Source: Meridianimarinicoccus sp. MJW13 (GTDB taxonomy: Bacteria; Pseudomonadota; Alphaproteobacteria; Rhodobacterales; Rhodobacteraceae). From it: a stretch of DNA of 64,000 bases. The notes below the pieces were generated by a model. It was not told the origin of the DNA. It searched no databases and saw nothing but the letters and a program-made list of their open reading frames with translations. Made by a program: the position numbers and the translations under genes. Below, piece after piece: positions 33,875 to 42,819 of the stretch. Where the stretch lies: positions 248,001 through 312,000 of the forward strand of contig NZ_JACNMU010000003.1 of NCBI RefSeq assembly GCF_014901205.1. Direction: 5' to 3'. Each line of letters opens with the position of its first letter. The stretch's first letter is position 1.

Positions 33875-35932
33875 TTACGCGCCCGGGTTCTTGTAGAGAC
33901 CGCGCCAGTCGATCGCCTTGGCGCCGAAGTCGAGGCGGCACTTGATCTCGACGCCATCGACGTCGAAGCCGTTGCGCGTCTCGATGTAGGCGCCCTGCTG
34001 GCCCTCGAGATAGGCGTACTCGATGGTGTCGATCTGGTTCGGGCTGGCCGCCAGGTACCAGGCGGTCTCGCTGGCGGCGTCGAGCCGCGGCTCGCTGATC
34101 GGCGCGAGCGTGCGGATCGACTGCGGCACCACGCTGGAGGTCGCGGCGGGCACGAGGTTCTGGGCAACCAGCTGCTCGGCCTTCAGTTCCAGCGATGCGG
34201 GCACGATCAGGAAAGCGGGGCGGACGTTCAACACCGTCTTCTTGTCGAGCCCCGTCTGCTTGGCCATCGCCGCGCGGGCCGCACCCACGCTGCTCACGTC
34301 GAGCGCCGCGCCGGTGCCCGCGAGGTTCTTGTGCGTGGTGTGGAACAGCGCGTTGCCGTCGGCCATGGCCGGGTTGGCGGTGATGATGCCCCAGACCACG
34401 TCCGACTCCAGCTGGGCGATGGAATTGCCGTACATCGCCGGGATCCGGGTGAAGGCGTCGAGATCGTCGTTGATCAGTGTCTGGCGGGTGATCGCAACCA
34501 CCCGGCCATAGGTCTTGACCTTGTAGCTCTCCTTGCTCTCGCCGAGCGTCCCGCGCTTGAACTCGCCGCTCTCGCCCACCTCCAGCAGTTGCGGCGCTTC
34601 GCCGAGCTGCACCCGATGCATCGCCTTGAAGTCGGTGGCGAGCACCTGGCGGCAGAACAGCATGAAGGTGCGGGGATAGGCCTCATAGGCCTGGCGCAGG
34701 GTCTTGTTGGTGACCGCCGAGAGGATCTCGGGGAAGTCCGAAGTCGAATGCAGGGCCCGCGTCGCCACCTCGTCGCGCGAGAGGCCGCGCGTGTTGACGC
34801 CGGCATTGCCGAGGCTTTCGCGGGCAAGCTCCAGAAGGGTCATGCCGCGATACTGGCGCGCGGCGTCCTCCAGCTGGAACAGCGTCGGGCTGTAGCGGTG
34901 CAGGAGCGCGTTCGCCACAGCATCGCGGCGGGTGATCCGCTCGTCCCGGCCGCCGAGGGGGACGGAGACATGCGGGAAAGTCCGGGTCTCGTCCGACTTC
35001 GCGGCGACCTGGTCGAGGATCAGGCGGCGGGACTCGTCGACGCTGACGCCGCGCTTCACCAGGTCCTCGGCGAAGCCGCGTTCCAGGTTCAGCCGCCCGG
35101 CCAGATCGTAGATGGTGGAGACGCGATCGCGCTCGGCTTCGCGGGCGCGGGTGGCGACCGCCTCGGTGTCGGGCGCGGGAGTTGCCTGCGGCTTCGGCTG
35201 GCTGCGCGTCTCGCTGGCCGCGACCTTCGGGTCGGGCGCAGCCGGTTTGGGCTCGGTCATGGTGGTGTCCTCGGTTTCGACCGGCTCGGTCAGCTGGGTG
35301 GTGGCGGGGGTCGCGGCGTCGAGCGCCGGGGTTTCGGTCTTGTCCGTCATCGGGATCGGTCCTTTCGTGGTGGAAGGGGCGTCCCGGCGGTGGAGGACGC
35401 AGTCGTGAAGGGGATGCTGGGCGCGGAAGCCCGCAGCGGGATCGGCGCCGACCGCGACGGCGGAGACCTCGAAGGGGGTCCAGTCGACCGCGCGCCAGAG
35501 TTCGCGGGCGGCCTCGGGTTTCGAGACCTCGAAGCGGTGGACCTGGTAGCCGATGGAGACCGCCCGGATGTGTCCGGCCTGGATGTCACGCCAGATCGGC
35601 TCGACATCGGCACGCTCGCTGATCCGCACCAAGGCGATGCCCCGGCCGTTCTCGATCCGGGCCGAGCCCGGAACGACCGAGCCGATCACAGCATCGAGCG
35701 TGTCGAGCTCGTGCACCTTCAGGAACGGCGCGCCCGCGTTCAGCCGGTCGAGCCGGACATGGGCGGGGTCGAGGCTCAGTTCCTCGTCATAGGGCTCGCC
35801 GAAGAAGGTGGCGCGGCGGACGCGGGCCCCGGCCGACCAGACCACCTCTACGGTGCGGCTGTCGGCATCGGCCGTGTTCGGCGCAAGCTCCGCCGACCGG
35901 CGCATGGCCGGCAGTTCGATCATCGTGTCCAT
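33875..35932 (-). CDS. Prohead protease/major capsid protein fusion
   Basis: A 685-aa polyprotein. The N-terminal about 190 residues are the maturation protease: VHELDTLDAVIGSVVPGS supplies a conserved His, and the RAVSIGYQVHRFEV segment is typical. A Pro/Thr/Glu-rich delta/scaffold-like linker follows (about 195-270), then the HK97-fold capsid domain (about 290-685; DFPEILSAVTNKTLRQAYE, GRVVAITRQTLINDDLDAF, VPQSIRTLAPISEPRL). Cleavage must release the capsid protein. Such natural fusions are known in alphaproteobacterial phages. Confidence 0.92.
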   Translation of the reverse strand: MDTMIELPAMRRSAELAPNTADADSRTVEVVWSAGARVRRATFFGEPYDEELSLDPAHVRLDRLNAGAPFLKVHELDTLDAVIGSVVPGSARIENGRGIALVRISERADVEPIWRDIQAGHIRAVSIGYQVHRFEVSKPEAARELWRAVDWTPFEVSAVAVGADPAAGFRAQHPLHDCVLHRRDAPSTTKGPIPMTDKTETPALDAATPATTQLTEPVETEDTTMTEPKPAAPDPKVAASETRSQPKPQATPAPDTEAVATRAREAERDRVSTIYDLAGRLNLERGFAEDLVKRGVSVDESRRLILDQVAAKSDETRTFPHVSVPLGGRDERITRRDAVANALLHRYSPTLFQLEDAARQYRGMTLLELARESLGNAGVNTRGLSRDEVATRALHSTSDFPEILSAVTNKTLRQAYEAYPRTFMLFCRQVLATDFKAMHRVQLGEAPQLLEVGESGEFKRGTLGESKESYKVKTYGRVVAITRQTLINDDLDAFTRIPAMYGNSIAQLESDVVWGIITANPAMADGNALFHTTHKNLAGTGAALDVSSVGAARAAMAKQTGLDKKTVLNVRPAFLIVPASLELKAEQLVAQNLVPAATSSVVPQSIRTLAPISEPRLDAASETAWYLAASPNQIDTIEYAYLEGQQGAYIETRNGFDVDGVEIKCRLDFGAKAIDWRGLYKNPGA

Positions 35933-35936
35933 TGGG

Positions 35937-37493
35937 TCAGTCCTGTTGGTCGGCCTGCGCCGGGTCGGTTTCCGCGTCGGCGGAGGAGTCGTCGGTATCC
36001 GGTGCGTCGGCGGCGGGATCGGTCGCCGGATCGCCGGTCTGCGCGCTGCCGGTTTTCGTGACGCGCCGCGGGTCGCTGTCGAGGACCAGCCCCAGCGCGT
36101 CGAGCTTGGCGTTCGTGGCCGCGATCTCGGCCAGCACGGCGTCGGGGTTCCGGCCCTGCCGGGCGATCACCTCGGCCAGCGTCATGGTGCCGGACCGGAT
36201 CGACAGCAGGTTCGCCATCGCGTCCTTCTGCGGATCGACCGCCTCGAACTTCGGCGGCGACCATTCGACCGGCACGGTCGGCGACGGGATCTGGCCCGCC
36301 GCCCATGCGGCTTCCGTGAACCAGCGCCAGACCGGTGCGCAGAACATCGGGATGAACAGCTGCCACTGCACCGCGTCGATCTGGCGGCGGAACTCCACGA
36401 GCCCCGCCCGGATCGAGGAATAGTTGACCTGGCTGAGATCGCCGGTCAGCAGCTCGTAAGGCACGCGGAACCCGGCCGAGATCGTGTGCAGGCTCGCCCG
36501 CTTGTATTCGCCGTAGCCGCCTGTGGCCGAGGGCTGGTTGAACCGGATGTCCTTGCCGCCGCGCGCATAGGCGATCAGCCCCGGTTCGAACTGCTCGACC
36601 CGGTTGCCATCGGCGTCGACTACCGAGGGCGCGATACCCTGCTGCGCCTCGTCGTCGCCGAACACGATGGCGGTGACGCAGGCCTCGGTCTTCTTGCGGA
36701 CCAGCTCGGCGACCTCGTAGTCGTCGAGATCGCGCAAGCTGCGGATCACCGGCGCACCCCAGGGAACGCCGCGGGCCTGCGTGCGCTGCTTCTCGTAGAC
36801 ATGGGCGATCTCGGTCGCCGGGACCGGGCGGCTCTGCAGACCGTTCTGCAAGGCCCCGTAGGCGTCGCCCGGGTGCTCGGCGTGCAGCCAATAGGCGCGA
36901 CGCTTGCCGACCGGATCGAACTCGATCCCCTGCACAAGGCGTCCCGCGCCGAGCGCGCCGGATTTGGTGCCGTCGAGGAAGTCTGCCTCCAGCACCTGCA
37001 GTTGCAGCGGCACCGGCAGGCCGTCGCTCGCCCGCCGCAGGCGGCGCCGCACCAGTACCTCGCCCGCCTCGACCATCTCGCGGCAGATCAGCGTCTGCAG
37101 GCCGTAGAAGTCGAGCTGGCCATCGGCGTCGCAGTCCGCCGTCCAGCGTTCGAAGAGTGCGTCGACCTTGCGGTCGAGCGTGTCGTCCCCACTGGCGGCG
37201 CGCGGCATGATGCCCGCGCCGATGATGTTGTTCACCAGCACCGCCACGGCCTTGGCCGCATGCGGGTTGTTGCGCACCAGATCCCGCATCCGGTCGCGCA
37301 GGAGCGCCCCGGCCACGCCGATCTCGGTGTCGGCGGAGGATCCCGGCGCGCGCCAGCCCTCGGTCCGTCGCCCGCGCGCGGCCCCGTCATAGCCCCGCGT
37401 CAGGGTCTCGAAGGCCTGACGCGCCATCACGCGGCGCGCAGCCATGCGCGGCGCCACAATGGCGATGGCGTGATCGAACCAGGTCGCCGACAT
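35937..37493 (-). CDS. Phage portal protein, lambda family
   Basis: A 518-aa portal. Typical elements are the N-terminal RDRMRDLVRNNPHAAKAVAVLVNNIIGAG, LQVLEADFLDG, VPWGAPVIRSLRDLDDYEVAELVRKK and SQVNYSSIRAGLVEFRRQID, all lambda-portal (PF05136) hallmarks. It has an acidic Asp/Ala-rich C-terminus. It forms the dodecameric DNA channel at the capsid vertex. One base overlaps the gpW-like gene end; 4 bases separate it from the capsid fusion gene. Confidence 0.95.
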   Translation of the reverse strand: MSATWFDHAIAIVAPRMAARRVMARQAFETLTRGYDGAARGRRTEGWRAPGSSADTEIGVAGALLRDRMRDLVRNNPHAAKAVAVLVNNIIGAGIMPRAASGDDTLDRKVDALFERWTADCDADGQLDFYGLQTLICREMVEAGEVLVRRRLRRASDGLPVPLQLQVLEADFLDGTKSGALGAGRLVQGIEFDPVGKRRAYWLHAEHPGDAYGALQNGLQSRPVPATEIAHVYEKQRTQARGVPWGAPVIRSLRDLDDYEVAELVRKKTEACVTAIVFGDDEAQQGIAPSVVDADGNRVEQFEPGLIAYARGGKDIRFNQPSATGGYGEYKRASLHTISAGFRVPYELLTGDLSQVNYSSIRAGLVEFRRQIDAVQWQLFIPMFCAPVWRWFTEAAWAAGQIPSPTVPVEWSPPKFEAVDPQKDAMANLLSIRSGTMTLAEVIARQGRNPDAVLAEIAATNAKLDALGLVLDSDPRRVTKTGSAQTGDPATDPAADAPDTDDSSADAETDPAQADQQD

Positions 37494-37702
37494 CAGCGAT
37501 CCCCGCGGCTGAAGCCCGCGAGCCCGGCCACGGGCAGCGGCCGGGTGGTGCCTGCGATGGCGCGCTCGATGGTGCGGATGCGCGCCAGCAAGTCGTCAGC
37601 CGAACCGTAGTCGACGGACTTGCCGTCATAGCTCACCCGGGTCGTGCCGCTGGCATAGGCCCTGCGCAGCGCCGAGAGTTCGGTTTCCGTCCAGTCCGTC
37701 AT
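37493..37702 (-). CDS. gpW-like head-tail joining protein
   Basis: A 69-aa protein (TETELSALRRAYASGTTRVSYDGKSVDYGSADDLLARI) with the gpW pattern of a helix, short beta hairpin and helix. Position between terminase and portal is that of lambda W. Start at 37702 gives the canonical length; its stop overlaps the portal start by one base. Confidence 0.8.
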   Translation of the reverse strand: MTDWTETELSALRRAYASGTTRVSYDGKSVDYGSADDLLARIRTIERAIAGTTRPLPVAGLAGFSRGDR

Positions 37703-37704
37703 GT

Positions 37705-39708
37705 TCAGAACCATCCTCCGCGCCGCCCGAGCCAGTCGGAGCGGCGCTTGCCCTGCGGGGCCTGTCCCGGCCGGTTGATCTGCCCGGCGGGATCGGTGTC
37801 GGTGGGCGCGGCCCCGAGCTGATCCTCGAGGTCGCGCCATTTCTCATCGGGCCAGCGATCCGCGCCCGCGATCCAGGCGGCGGCGCGGGCATAGACCCGG
37901 CAATCCAGCGCCTCGTTGCGCTCGCGGAGCTTCTGCCATTCCAGCCGGGCGAAGCCGCGTTTCGTGCGCACCGTCACCAGCTGCTCGGCCACGAACTGCT
38001 TCAGCCATTCGTTCTCGACCCAGTGCGGCAGGTGCACCGAGCCGGGCGGGAATGCGGCACCGTCGGCCATCTCCTCATCGGTCGGCCGCCCCAGCCGCAG
38101 GAAGCGGTAGGTCTCGGCTTTGAAGGTCGACACCGCGACCGTCCAGAGCCGCGCGCCGCGCCGCAAACGCTTGCCGCCCTCGGTCGCGTCCACGAAGGTC
38201 GGGCCCGAGACCGGGCTCGAGCGGTTGAACCCCTCGACGCCCTTGACCGGCGACACCTGCGCGAACCCCTGCGCCCGCGACCAGGAATAGACGGCCGGAG
38301 CCTCGTAGCCGGTGTCGATGGCGAGCCGCGCGATCCTGAGATGCGCGCCGCGTTCGTGTGGCCAGGACCGGTCCAGCAGCGCGGTCAGCTCCGACCAGGC
38401 GTCATGCCGATCCGGCCCGCCCTCGATCACGACATGGTCGACGAGCCAGCTTTCCAGTCCGCGACCCCAGGCCCAGACATCGACCTCGATCCGGTCCTTC
38501 TGAACGTCGGCTCCAGCGCTCAGGAACAGCCCGCCCGCAGGCACCGTGCCGGATGTCCAGCGCTCGCGCCGGTCATAGAGCCGCTGCCAGTCCGGGGCTT
38601 CGCCGGTCTCGACCCATGTCTCGCCGAGGATCGTGTTGCGGAAGGCCTTGATCGCCTCGTCCGACCCCTGTGCCGCGTCCCATGCCCGCACGATCCGCTC
38701 CCAGCTCAGCCAGCCGATCGGCGAATAGAGCGCCGAGAGGTGATACCCGACCGTGGTCGGATCGGCGGCCGAGGCGGTCGCCCGCCATTCGCCACCCTCC
38801 AGCATCGCCGTCTTGTGGTGCTCCGCGATGGGCCTCTCGCAGCCCTCGCAGTGATATTCCGCCGTCTCCGGGCGGCCCTTCTGCCAGCGCAGCCGGTCGA
38901 ACTTCAGCCATTGCGCGTGGCCACAATGCGGGCACGGCACGAAGAACCGCCGCTGGTCGCTGGCCTCGTATTCTCGTTCGATCCGGCTCAGCCCCCGGAT
39001 GGTCGGGGTCGAGACCAGCAGAACCTTGCGCCGGTGGGCGAAGGTCAGCGACCGCGCCTCGGCCAGCGTGACCGGATCGCCTTCCTCGTCGGCCGAGGCA
39101 GGATAGGCGTCGACCTCGTCGAGGAAGATGTAGCGCGCCGGGGTCGAGCGCAGCCCGACCGCCGAGTTCGCGCCGGTCATGATCAGGATGCCGCCCGCGA
39201 ACTCCTTCGACAGCATCGTGTTACCCGCGTCGCGGGATCGCGCGGGCTTCACCCGCTCCCGCAGCTCGGGGCTCTCGTCGATCAGCGGGTCGATCCGCTG
39301 CCGCGAGTTCCGCTTGGCCAGTTCCACCGTGGGCTGGACCGCCAGCATCGGACCCGGCGCCTGGTGGATCGCGAACCCAATCCAGTTGTTTCCGGCTTCC
39401 GTCGCGCCGACCTGCGCGGCCTTCATGAACACGATCCGCTGCGTGGGATCGCCGGGCGACAGCCGGTCCATGATCTCGCGCATGTAGGGCGTGCGCAACG
39501 TGCGATACCGCCCGGGTTCGGCCGAGGCGCGGCCCGAGAGCATCCGGTGCCGGTCCGCCCATTCCGAGACAGTCAGGTCCGGGTCGGGCCGCAGCCCGTT
39601 GCCCCAGGCGCGCAGGATCTCGCCCGCGCCGTCGAAGTCCGTCAGGCCATCATCATCACCGAAAGTCGGGCCGGACCTCGGCGAGTTCGTCGAGGTGGGC
39701 GCGTACAT
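37705..39708 (-). CDS. Terminase large subunit (GpA family)
   Basis: A 667-aa packaging ATPase/nuclease. N-terminal SEWADRHRMLS is the GpA signature. A Walker-A-like loop (MKAAQVGATE, about residue 95), Walker B (YIFLDEVDAYP, about 190), coupling motif LLVSTPT and a zinc-type CPHC...CEGC pair are visible. The C-terminal nuclease acidic residues include SAGADVQKDRIEVDV and AIDTGYEA. It overlaps the small subunit gene by about 53 bases. It cuts concatemers at cos-type ends. Confidence 0.95.
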   Translation of the reverse strand: MYAPTSTNSPRSGPTFGDDDGLTDFDGAGEILRAWGNGLRPDPDLTVSEWADRHRMLSGRASAEPGRYRTLRTPYMREIMDRLSPGDPTQRIVFMKAAQVGATEAGNNWIGFAIHQAPGPMLAVQPTVELAKRNSRQRIDPLIDESPELRERVKPARSRDAGNTMLSKEFAGGILIMTGANSAVGLRSTPARYIFLDEVDAYPASADEEGDPVTLAEARSLTFAHRRKVLLVSTPTIRGLSRIEREYEASDQRRFFVPCPHCGHAQWLKFDRLRWQKGRPETAEYHCEGCERPIAEHHKTAMLEGGEWRATASAADPTTVGYHLSALYSPIGWLSWERIVRAWDAAQGSDEAIKAFRNTILGETWVETGEAPDWQRLYDRRERWTSGTVPAGGLFLSAGADVQKDRIEVDVWAWGRGLESWLVDHVVIEGGPDRHDAWSELTALLDRSWPHERGAHLRIARLAIDTGYEAPAVYSWSRAQGFAQVSPVKGVEGFNRSSPVSGPTFVDATEGGKRLRRGARLWTVAVSTFKAETYRFLRLGRPTDEEMADGAAFPPGSVHLPHWVENEWLKQFVAEQLVTVRTKRGFARLEWQKLRERNEALDCRVYARAAAWIAGADRWPDEKWRDLEDQLGAAPTDTDPAGQINRPGQAPQGKRRSDWLGRRGGWF

Positions 39709-40252
39709 GTTTCTCCAGCACCTTCTGCATCGCGGCTGGCTCCACAGTGATCTGCTGGCCCGTCGCGTCGCTGCACGAGGCCGAGAGCTCGGCCGCCATC
39801 AGCGCCGCCGCGCGTGCAGGCCAGTTCACCCACGCGTCCCGTTCCTCCCGCGCCAGCCGGAACACCAGCGCCAGCGCGCGGGCCCGCTCGATCAACTCCC
39901 CCTTCAGCTTCTGGAGCCGGATGCGCCGCTCCTGCGCCTTCAGCACCTCGTTCGCGGTCTTCGCCTGCAGGAAGGTCGTGCCGCCGCCGACGGCGGGAAC
40001 CGCCAGACCCTGTTCGCGGAGCGTGTCGCCGACGGCCGCCACTGCCGCCTCTGGAACGGGTTTCAGCTTCGGCGCGGGCGGCTTTCTCGTCTTCGACGGG
40101 TCCGTCGTCTCGGCACGTCGGGCGTCGCTGGCGGCCGCGTTGATGCTGCCGTCGGGATAGAGAACCAGGCGCTCGGCCGTCTTCGCTTTCTGGATCGCGC
40201 CCCGCGACAGGCCGACATGGGCGGCGTACTGGCGCTCGCTCATGCCCTGCAT
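39656..40252 (-). CDS. Terminase small subunit-like protein
   Basis: A 198-aa protein with an N-terminal helix-turn-helix (SERQYAAHVGLSRGAIQKAKTAERL), a basic Pro/Lys linker (KTRKPPAPKLKPV) and a C-terminal helical region. It matches Nu1-type or DUF1441-like small terminase subunits by place and layout. Either ATG 40252 or ATG 40243 could start it. First gene of the late minus-strand operon. Confidence 0.75.
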   Translation of the reverse strand: MQGMSERQYAAHVGLSRGAIQKAKTAERLVLYPDGSINAAASDARRAETTDPSKTRKPPAPKLKPVPEAAVAAVGDTLREQGLAVPAVGGGTTFLQAKTANEVLKAQERRIRLQKLKGELIERARALALVFRLAREERDAWVNWPARAAALMAAELSASCSDATGQQITVEPAAMQKVLEKHVRAHLDELAEVRPDFR

Positions 40253-40365
40253 CGACGGCTCCGATTATCATTCAGAATCATGTGCTTATCGAGTTGATAA
40301 GCGCCCCGGATAGAGCGAACGTCACTCCAACGAAGCGATGCAACTCGACCTAAGGAGCCAGCACG
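40253..40365. promoter_or_regulatory. Divergent promoter region between packaging genes and plus-strand genes
   Basis: Intergenic region upstream of both the terminase operon and the plus-strand 90-aa gene. It contains an inverted repeat GCTTATC (40284-40290), 5-base spacer, GATAAGC (40296-40302), and is more AT-rich than its surroundings. It is a candidate operator or late promoter; an AAGGAGC ribosome site for the plus-strand gene lies near 40352. Confidence 0.5.
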
Positions 40366-40638
40366 ATGACCACGCGCCTGAACCCGATCACCACCCCGCG
40401 CCACGAACTCCGCGCCGAGAAGGCGCGCCGGAACAAGGAAGCCGCGCTCGCCGCCTTCATCGGCAAGAAGGCCGAGATCGACGAGATGCTCGCCCGCCTG
40501 CAGGCGCTCAGCGACGACCATTTCAACTGCGCCCCCGACGAGGCGGGCTGGGCCATGGTCGGCACCCTCGAACACTACGCCAGCCTCCTGAAGCGCATTA
40601 CCGACAGCGCCTTCGGCGAGGGCGAGCACGCCCGCTGA
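40366..40638 (+). CDS. Hypothetical 90-aa protein
   Basis: A small, helical, charged protein (LRAEKARRNKEAALAAFIGKKAEIDEMLARLQALSDDHF). AAGGAG lies 9 bases before the ATG. Coiled-coil content suggests a small regulator or DNA-associated factor; no family recognised. First of two plus-strand phage genes. Confidence 0.7.
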   Translation: MTTRLNPITTPRHELRAEKARRNKEAALAAFIGKKAEIDEMLARLQALSDDHFNCAPDEAGWAMVGTLEHYASLLKRITDSAFGEGEHAR

Positions 40639-40733
40639 TCTCCGGCCCCGCCGGAACTCCCGCCGCGCGCCATGCGCGGCTCGGGGTCGTAGGAGGTACC
40701 GCATGACGCGGGCCCGAATACGGAGACGACCCC

Positions 40734-41306
40734 ATGACCAAGATTTCCGATACCCAAGCCATCATCCTCAGCGCCGCCGCCCAGCGCGACGACCGCATCG
40801 CCCTGCCGCTGCCCGAGAGCCTGCGCGGCGGCGCCGCCGCCAAGGTGGTCGGCGCGATGCTCGCCAAGGGCTTCCTCGAGGAGGTCGACGCCGACACGCG
40901 CAAGGGCGAGCCCGTCTGGCGCGAGACCGGCGACGGACACGGCGTCACGCTGATCGCCACCGACGCAGGCCTTGCCGCCATCGGCATCGAGCCCGAGGAC
41001 GCGAACCCCGCGCCGGCTGGCGCGACGGACGCGCCGAGTGAGGAGCCCGCGCCGGACACCCCGACCGAACCGAAGGCCGCGCCCAAGGCGCGCACGCCGC
41101 GCGAGGGCACCAAGCAGGCAACGCTGATCGCCATGCTGCGCGCGCCGGACGGCGCGACCATCGAGGAGATCATGGCCGCGACGGGCTGGCAGTCGCACAC
41201 GGTGCGCGGCGCGATGGCCGGGGCGCTGAAGAAGAAACTCGGGCTCGAGGTGACCTCGGAGAAGATCGATGATCGGGGGCGCGTGTACAAACTCCCCGCC
41301 GCCTGA
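40734..41306 (+). CDS. DUF3489 domain protein
   Basis: A 190-aa protein. The N-terminal region (SDTQAIILSAAAQRDD, LTLIATDAGLAAIGIEP-like) and the C-terminal TPREGTKQATLIAMLRAPDGATIEEIMAATGWQSHTVRGAMAGALKKKLGL correspond to DUF3489, a winged-helix-like domain. An acidic/Pro linker lies between. It probably binds DNA and may regulate phage genes. It ends about 100 bases before the LysR gene. Confidence 0.85.
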   Translation: MTKISDTQAIILSAAAQRDDRIALPLPESLRGGAAAKVVGAMLAKGFLEEVDADTRKGEPVWRETGDGHGVTLIATDAGLAAIGIEPEDANPAPAGATDAPSEEPAPDTPTEPKAAPKARTPREGTKQATLIAMLRAPDGATIEEIMAATGWQSHTVRGAMAGALKKKLGLEVTSEKIDDRGRVYKLPAA

Positions 41307-41403
41307 CGCGAGCGACCCCGACAAGTTGATGACCGCCGTCCCGCATGGGGCGGCGGCTTGGTCTGTCATTAGGGATCCTCAGGGGTCAAGTTCGAAATCC
41401 GTG

Positions 41404-42297
41404 CTATCCGACCAATGCCTTCCGAAGGGCCGGGATGTCTTCAAGTACCTGATCGACGAAAGCCGCAATTCGCGGCGTCTTCCGCAGATCAGCCGGGGTC
41501 AGCAGATACCAGCTGCGCGTGAGTGCATCGACGGGCGGAAGGACCTGAACCAGAGCGTCCTCAGCATCCCCCAGCGTGGTTGGCAGCGGTGCAATGCCGA
41601 CCCCCGCCTTAACTGCCGACAGCGTTCCGAGCATACTGTTGTTCCGGCTGACGATACGCGCGTTTGGAACCGCAGTCGGAAGCCATTTCGCTACCCGGTG
41701 GTTCTGCATAATGCCGTCGAAACCGATCAGGGCATGATCAGCGAGGTCGGAGATGCTGCCGGGGCGCCCATAATGCGCGACGTAGCTCTTGCTGGCATAG
41801 ATCGCCCAGATCGAGTCGCAGATTTTGCGGCCCACGAGGCTGTCGTCCATGGGCTCGCCCGAACGAAAGGCGACATCCGCCTCACCCCTGGTCAGGTCGA
41901 GATACTGATCGCTGGTGACGAATTGAACCTGAAGGCCGGGATAGCGGGAGTGGAACCGGTCCAGTAGCCCGGTCGCCATGATGCGCGGCACGGTAGGTTC
42001 CGGGCAGGTTAGGCGGATGGTCCCCTTCAGGTCCAGTTTCAAGGTCCGGATGTGCTGTTCCAGCGTCACCACCGCGGTTTCCACTGCAAGAACATGGTCG
42101 ATCAACACCTCGCCCAATTCCGACAGGCGGTAGCCCGTTGGATACCTCTTCATCAACGTCAGCCCGATGCGTTTTTCCAGTTCCGCAAGTCGGCGATGAA
42201 CCGTTGACTGGTTCACGCCCAGCGTCTTCGCGGCGGCAAGGGTGCTTCCCTGCCGGGACACGGCAATCAGGTGGCGCAGGTCGTCCCAGTCGAACAT
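41404..42297 (-). CDS. LysR-family regulator (cargo gene)
   Basis: A 297-aa regulator: an N-terminal helix-turn-helix (STLAAAKTLGVNQSTVHRRLAELEKRIGLTL) and a C-terminal effector domain (IRLTCPEPTVPRIMATGLLDRFHSRYPGLQVQF..., GVGIAPLPTTLGD). It is divergent from the cupin gene, the typical LysR-target arrangement. An alternative ATG at 42312 adds 5 residues. Full-length LysR regulators are unusual in prophages, so this pair looks like chromosomal cargo. Confidence 0.92.
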   Translation of the reverse strand: MFDWDDLRHLIAVSRQGSTLAAAKTLGVNQSTVHRRLAELEKRIGLTLMKRYPTGYRLSELGEVLIDHVLAVETAVVTLEQHIRTLKLDLKGTIRLTCPEPTVPRIMATGLLDRFHSRYPGLQVQFVTSDQYLDLTRGEADVAFRSGEPMDDSLVGRKICDSIWAIYASKSYVAHYGRPGSISDLADHALIGFDGIMQNHRVAKWLPTAVPNARIVSRNNSMLGTLSAVKAGVGIAPLPTTLGDAEDALVQVLPPVDALTRSWYLLTPADLRKTPRIAAFVDQVLEDIPALRKALVG

Positions 42298-42393
42298 GCC
42301 TATGTTATGCATTTTTGCAGCGCGTTTAGCCAGACTTGCTGCTGCCGCTGTCGCGGGCCCGCTGGTAGCCTGACCACAGAGATGGAGGCTGAC
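42298..42393. promoter_or_regulatory. LysR-cupin divergent promoter region
   Basis: About 96 bases separate the two divergent starts, enough for a shared LysR operator. No classic T-N11-A box could be picked with confidence. Confidence 0.4.
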
Positions 42394-42819
42394 ATGCACG
42401 AGAGAACCGATGTCGAAACTATGACTGCTGGCCTGACGGTCGGCGTGACACGCAGTGCGCAGGACAACGGTATGGCAAAGCTGACACCGCTTCACCGAGA
42501 GGTGGTCAAGGGGCTGCCAACGTCCGCCGACCAGGAAGTGCGCGTGCTGTTCGCAACCTTGCTGCCCGGCGATGTCACCCCTTACCATTCCCACCGGTTC
42601 CCGGTGACGGTGTACATGATCGAGGGCGCATTCACGCTCGAGCTGGATGATCGGGACCCGATCCTCATCGAGGCCGGGCAGGCCTTTGTCGAGCCTTCTG
42701 GCGTGAACATGACCGGGAGCAACAGGGGCGATGCCCCTGCGCGCATGGCCCTGTTCTATGTCTGCGAACCCGATGCGCCATTCGCCGACCCGGTGAACCG
42801 GAATGCGGAAGCGCACTAA
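42394..42819 (+). CDS. Cupin-domain protein (cargo gene)
   Basis: A 141-aa single-domain cupin. The first motif is visible as GDVTPYHSHRFPVTVYMIEGAFTLEL (His-x-His metal ligands plus Glu) and the second as EAGQAFVEPSGVNMTGSN. A GGAGG ribosome site lies 6 bases before the ATG at 42394, which decided the start. It may be a small metal-dependent enzyme or sensor controlled by the adjacent LysR. Its TAA overlaps the convergent stop of the DUF7220 gene. Confidence 0.85.
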   Translation: MHERTDVETMTAGLTVGVTRSAQDNGMAKLTPLHREVVKGLPTSADQEVRVLFATLLPGDVTPYHSHRFPVTVYMIEGAFTLELDDRDPILIEAGQAFVEPSGVNMTGSNRGDAPARMALFYVCEPDAPFADPVNRNAEAH

